A stretch of DNA of 64,000 nucleotides from Turnera subulata (Eukaryota; Streptophyta; Magnoliopsida; Malpighiales; Passifloraceae): assembly GCA_028386065.3 (NCBI GenBank), contig JAKUCV010003173.1, forward strand, positions 20,564 to 84,563. Direction: 5' to 3'. The notes under the pieces are model-generated. The model saw only the letters and a program-made list of their open reading frames with translations, did not search any database and was not told where the DNA came from. A program made the translations under genes and the position numbers. Positions 59,558 to 64,000 of this stretch are shown piece after piece. Positions within the stretch are counted from its first letter, which is position 1. Every line of letters starts with the position of its first letter.

Positions 59558-60144
59558 TGGGTTCTCTTGATTTGGTCTGACACCCGGAATGTGTTGATAA
59601 CCAGGTCTTACCCCTAGCTTATCCGTGACGGGGCCCGGAAAGATAAAATTGGAAAACTGGATTTTATTTGAGTCTTTTTGGTCTTGGATCGATTTTGGGT
59701 CTTGTCTTTTGGTTTGGCTGTTATGCCCGTGCTTTCGACTTCGAGTAATTTTTAGGGTTGCATATTGATCGTCTATCCATGGTTGTGAGCACTTTGGACT
59801 CACCCCTCACCTGCGGGCTTTCATCCTGTAGGATGAGTTATTTGTGGTACAGGTTTGGTGCATTCCAGACAGGCTGCGGCGTTATCCCTTGGACAGGGCT
59901 CGGATCCATAGTTTGCATCATGTGTCGCATACAGTGTCTTTGTGAGTTATTTAGTCTTCTGCTGTGCATTATTTTTGCTATTGTTGGGCCATTGGGCCGG
60001 TTATATTGTTATTGATGTTTTTATTTTGGGCTGTGGAGTCCGAGTTTCTACTGTATACACTGTATGCTGGGTTTGATTTGATTGGGTTGTCACAGTTCCG
60101 GCACGTGTTTACTGTGTACGATAAATACAGGTCGGGGCGTTTCA

Positions 60145-60149
60145 CAGTG
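60145..60149. repeat. Target-site duplication CAGTG (right copy)
   Basis: Second copy of the pair flanking the solo LTR. Confidence 0.9.
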
Positions 60150-60505
60150 ATTGTGTAAAATAAAGCTTGGGTAAGCTTTGTGGTGAGCGTTTTGGTTTAA
60201 GTTGAGCCTAGTGAAAAACTTGTACTAAGATTTTTTGTTGAACCCGTAAAAGCCATAATAGTGAGAGTTAGAAAATCTCAAGGGGGGATCCTTGAGTAGT
60301 GGAGGTAGTCCTGTGTGGCGAACCACTATAAATCGTGTGTCAAAATATCTCTAACCCTTTCTCCTTGATTTCTAGCTAGTTTGGCATTTAGGGTTCTTAA
60401 GCACAAAATTCTAATACAAACATGCTTTGGCATTAGTGATGCCAAAGTAGGGTTTAATCTGACAAGCTAATTCACTCCCTCCCTCTTAGCAACTTTGGGC
60501 CAACA

Positions 60506-60949
60506 ACTTCCTCTTCTTGGGTAAGAGGCAAAATTCTCTTAATTATCGTTTTCTTAACTTCTTTTTATTATTTAAGCAAAAAGAAAAAATTAACAATCAA
60601 ATGTTTGATTGATTGCCTTCTGAAGTTTGACATTTTGTGTGTTGTTCATATTTTCTAAGTCAATGCATCACAATTGATGCAAATTCTATATTTTTTTTAT
60701 TTCTCTTTCCTTACTTTATTTTTTTAAAATTAGTAACAAAATCAATTGACTTTCTTTCATGTTACCATCCAATCCGTGTGTAACACGGAGAGGTGACTTG
60801 TTGAGTTCAAGTTCTATTTCTTTAATTAGTAATACAAAAGGAGAGTTTTTATCAATTCTCAATGTTAAATTAAACTTTTTTGGTCTCTCAATTGCTTTTA
60901 AATGTTTATTATGATCCCTCCAGTCATAATTCAAATTAATTAGGTCTTA
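60506..60949. other. AT-rich sequence after the copia LTR
   Basis: No open frame of note and no copia coding sequence. It grades into the telomere-like repeats near 60950. Confidence 0.45.
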
Positions 60950-61545
60950 AATCTTAAAAAATTATAAACTATAAATTTTAAATCCTAAAATTCTAAACCC
61001 TAAACATAGATTCTTAATCTTAAAATATAAAATTTTAAACTATAAAGCTTAAAACCCAAAACATTAAATTTTAAATTCTAAAAGTTTAAAATTTTAAATA
61101 CTAGAATATGAACCTTAAACCTTGTATATGACACAAAAAGTCCTTAGTGCTAAAACTTAAAATTTTTAATCCTTAACATTAAACTATAAATCGTAAACAC
61201 TAAATCCTAAACCTTAAACCTTAAACTTCAAATCCAAAAATACTAAATAATAAAACCCTAAACCTTAAAACTCAAAATGCTAAATCTTAAACTCTAAAAT
61301 CCTAAACACTAAACCTTAAAATCCTAAATACTAAAATTCTAAGCCTAAATCCTAATCTCCAAAACCCTAAACTCTAAACTCTAAAATTCTAAAACCTTAA
61401 ACCTTAAATCCTAAAATCTTAAACTTCTAAACCCTAAACTCTAAACATTAAATCTTAAATCTTAAATCCTAATACGTCATTCATGTAATTTAGGGTCTAA
61501 AGTTTTAGGATTTTAAAGTTTAGGGTTTAGGACTTTCCTGCCAAA
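60950..61545. repeat. Degenerate telomere-like (CCCTAAA)n tract
   Basis: About 500 bp of imperfect 6-8 bp units related to CCCTAAA (AACCCTAAAC, ATCCTAAA, ACCTTAAA, CTCTAAA), with exact CCCTAAA copies near 61003, 61255, 61363 and 61429. From about 61485 to 61540 the polarity flips to TTTAGGG (near 61489 and 61518). This is the plant telomere motif in an interstitial, decayed array ending about 20 bp before the next LTR. Confidence 0.8.
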
Positions 61546-61564
61546 ATTTTAAAACCTATATCAT

Positions 61565-63700
61565 TGAAACGCCCCGACCCGTATTTACCGTACACAGTAA
61601 AAAACGAGCCGGAACTGTGACGACCCAACCATATCTAGCCCAGCATATAGTGTATACAATAGAAATCCGGGCCCAACAGCCCAGAGTAAAAACAACAATA
61701 ATAACAAAACCGGCCCAATGGCCCAATAATAGTAAAAACAATGCACAGCGGAAGACTTTAAAAACTCACAAACACTGTATGCGACACTGATGCAAACTAT
61801 GGATCCGAGCCCTGTCCAAGGGATAACGCCGCAGCCTGTCTGGTATGCATCAAACTTGTACCACAAATAATCCATCCTACGGGATGAAAGCCCGCAGGTG
61901 AGGGGTGAGTCCGAAGTGCTCACCGACGAAAGATAGACCATCAATATGAACACTAAAATTACTCAAGTCGAAAACACGTAAAAAAACAACCGCCAAAATA
62001 AAACAAATCAAAAGACTCAAATAAAATTCAATTTCCAATTTTATCTTTCCAGGCCCCATCACGGATAAGCTAGAGGTCAGACCTGGTTATTAACACATTC
62101 CGGGTGCCAGACCAAATCCAGAGAACCCAGGGATCGACATCCCAAAAATACGAACCCAGGGATAGACATCCCAAAAATAATCACGGGATAGACATCCCAA
62201 GCATAGACATGCTTATCACAAGAACCCTGGTCAAGGCCACCACGAAACAGTCTTAAACCATCGAGTCGTACCACTACTTACCACGTGACAATTATATTAT
62301 CGTCGTCAAAATCAAATCGTAAGGATCGACATCCCTTACCAAAATACCGGGATAGACATCCCTATCCAAAATCAAGGATCGACATCCTTATCACAATTTA
62401 TTATTAATCCATTTTATACTTTGAACCAAAAGACACAGAGAATCAACACGGGATAAACATCCCAAAAATACCAAATCAAAATACTGGGATAAACATCCCG
62501 ACAACAATCACAACAAATGCAATCATCAACAGTGCAATAAACATCAAGCACAATAACAGAGTAATACAGGCACATATTGAAGGAAATCCATCCTCACCTT
62601 GGCCGATTACTCAACTCCGGAAACAATGACCGGTCCGACGCCGGCTCCTCGGGAAACTGCCCGATATCCAAACCTATACAACAAAATAATGTATACACAT
62701 AAATGCACATAATCGGTATGCTATGATGCCAATACTGCGAAATATACCCATCCCGGTTCAGATCTCTTTTATTAACAACTTTTACAGAAAATATTATACC
62801 GTACGTATATCCGAATATAATTTCGGTACCATACTTTAATTAAAACTCTTTTCAAAATATTTTCATAAAATAATTATAATTTCCAAAATTATATTTTCCA
62901 TAATTTTCCAGAAAAGTAATATCTTATTTATAATTTTAAAAAAATATTTATATAGTATTTATCTTTTTCTCAATATATAATAATATTTTCCAACACAAAA
63001 TTGTAATTACCCTTAATTTACAAAGTACATATATATATATAATTTCCACAACCATAATTTTCCAGGGAAAATATTATATATATAAAATTTCTAGAAATTG
63101 TTTTCATGGTATTTATATTTTTTCCAAATAATATTAGTTTTTCTCCAAAAATAACTTAATTATTTATCAAAGTATATATATTTATATTTTTCTCAAAATA
63201 TCAGAATTAAATTGGACATAATTTTCTCAAAATAAATATATATTTTTTTCCAAAATTAAATATCACGAAATAAATAAATAAATATATGCATATATTGTTT
63301 TTTTTCTCTCTTTTTCTTTTTCCTCTCCTTTCTTCCTCTCTTCCTCTCCTTCTTCCTCTGCTTTGTTTTTACAGAACGTAATTTGCTGTGCCACCTGTGA
63401 TTCATCAATAATGCAGCTTGTCTGCATTATTGAAGCGAGTCCGGTCCGGACTAGAAAATAACTGATACCCCCTTAGTTATTTTTCGGTGTGATTTTTCTG
63501 AAAATTCTGGGACTCGAAAAATACTAACTTAGGCCTGAAAAATCCACGGAAAAATCACGAGCGCGGGAAAACTCTTGGTTTCGAAAAACGACGCCCGATT
63601 TACCTTGAATTAATTACCCAAGATTAATTCAACAGTAAATCACGGTAAAAAGACTTTTACAGTCCCGGTAAAAGTCAAAAATTTTACCCAGGCTGTTACA
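61565..63700 (-). mobile_element. 3' LTR of a minus-strand Ty3/gypsy element leaving the window
   Basis: On the minus strand it runs from TGTAACAGCCTGGG (63700) to GGGCGTTTCA (61565), 2136 bp. It is the same family as the solo LTR but shorter in the leader region. The sequence just beyond 63700 is a polypurine tract and the GGGGGCAAAATTCTTTTT motif in minus orientation, so this is the 3' LTR and the element body lies to the right of the window. It keeps the exon-like block (62673-62598), the CACGTG block (62282) and nine hairpins. Confidence 0.9.
62130..62499. repeat. Nine-unit hairpin array in the minus-strand LTR
   Basis: Units start at 62130, 62159, 62185, 62199, 62321, 62349, 62374, 62450 and 62486. 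On the + strand most read GGGATMGACATCCC or GGGATAAACATCCC. 62199 is AAGCATAGACATGCTT and 62374 is AAGGATCGACATCCTT, the same stem variants as in the solo LTR. Unit 62321 has one extra C in its second arm. Confidence 0.9.
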
Positions 63701-64000
63701 GTCTACCCACCTTAAAAAGAATTTTGCCCCCGAAATTCTGTCTTATCCGTGGGTCCTACCACGATAAGCTTCTGGCACACTCTGCCAGGTGTCCAAACTC
63801 AACGCGCTATGTCGCTTATACCCTTAAGCGACATCTCATCCTCTATAAGAACCAAACCTCATGACTGGCATATTCACACACTGTCATGGACTCTCCAATC
63901 CGATCTCGAACGACCTCTCACTCCGAGAACAACAGCTACATCGGCACTGCCTTCCCGACAAGCTCTGATGAAGAACCTCCGAAGAAGCGCTTCAAGACAA
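63701..64000 (-). mobile_element. Internal 3' region of the minus-strand gypsy element
   Basis: On the minus strand, a region rich in short open frames without a clear pol match ends in GACAGAATTTCGGGGGC, then CTTTTTAAGGTGGGTAGAC as polypurine tract next to the LTR. The coding part must lie further right, outside the window. Confidence 0.75.

Larger units (their letters stand above)
57094..60144 (+). mobile_element. Ty3/gypsy solo LTR with intact target duplication
   Basis: A 3051 bp LTR from TGTAACAGTCCAGG to GGGCGTTTCA, of the same family as 61565-63700 and more distantly the full element's LTRs. It is flanked on both sides by CAGTG (57089-57093 and 60145-60149). There is no internal gypsy sequence, so the element was reduced by LTR-LTR recombination. 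Inside are a C-rich leader (57580-58020), a (TA)n tract, a 77 nt exon-like block (59002-59078), a CACGTG block (59399) and a ten-unit hairpin array (59177-59557). Open frames at 57547-57841 are low-complexity leader. Confidence 0.93.
56445..60505 (+). mobile_element. Ty1/copia LTR (SIRE/Tork-like), split by a gypsy solo LTR
   Basis: It starts TGTTTTGATTATGACAAA, the usual opening of this class of copia LTR. It has a TATA box (56898) followed by a transcribed-leader-like region, and after the interruption continues with GGATCCTTGAGTAGTGGA, GCGAACCACTATAAAT and the TTCACTCCCTCCCTCTTAGC end block. Removing 57094-60149 (solo LTR plus one target copy) leaves about 1.0 kb, a normal length for such an LTR. 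The right boundary (CCAACA at 60505) is approximate. A weak primer-site-like GGGTAAGAGGC lies at about 60520, but no copia gag-pol follows, so this is a solo or truncated LTR. Confidence 0.72.

Overview
This window is nuclear DNA of a flowering plant, most likely a eudicot. The genes have GT-AG introns and belong to plant-specific or plant-typical families: linker histone H1, calmodulin-type NAD kinase, P-class PPR, MUSTANG-type domesticated transposase, a nuclear-transferred C-terminal half of mitochondrial ribosomal protein L2, a pfkB kinase and an IDN2/FDM-type RNA-directed DNA methylation factor. The species cannot be read from the sequence. There is one assembly gap of 186 N (44579-44764).

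Layout. 1-731 is the edge of a minus-strand Ty3/gypsy LTR that runs off the left end. 974-1480 is a LINE-type RNase H relic. Histone H1 (7385-8347, +) has a recognisable plant histone promoter. A 6.3 kb stretch without a recognised gene follows, then a nine-exon NADKc-type kinase (14767-18296, -). This is divergent from an intronless PPR gene (19168-21069, +). After 7.3 kb of gene-poor DNA come four minus-strand genes in a row: MUSTANG-like (28397-30625), mitochondrial RPL2 C-terminal half (32744-34127), pfkB kinase (36242-39337) and IDN2/FDM-like (40726-43428).

From 45756 to the right end the window is almost entirely retrotransposon. A complete Ty3/gypsy element, probably a Tekay/Del-type chromovirus (45756-55801), has 2.6 kb LTRs and a gag-pol that stays in one frame but carries ten stop codons. 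A Ty1/copia LTR (56445-60505) is split by a related gypsy solo LTR (57094-60144) with a perfect 5 bp target duplication. Next come degenerate telomere-like repeats (about 60950-61545). Last is the 3' LTR (61565-63700, -) of another gypsy element that leaves the window on the right.

The genes are independent transcription units and form no pathway or cluster. Several products probably serve organelles (NADKc, PPR, RPL2, perhaps pfkB), but nothing in the layout shows that this is more than coincidence. The most unusual signals are in the gypsy LTRs. They hold an array of short hairpins whose stems change on both sides together, a 76-77 nt exon-like block bounded by splice sites in four LTR copies, and a conserved G-box block. 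The decay of gag-pol by nonsense changes alone is also notable.
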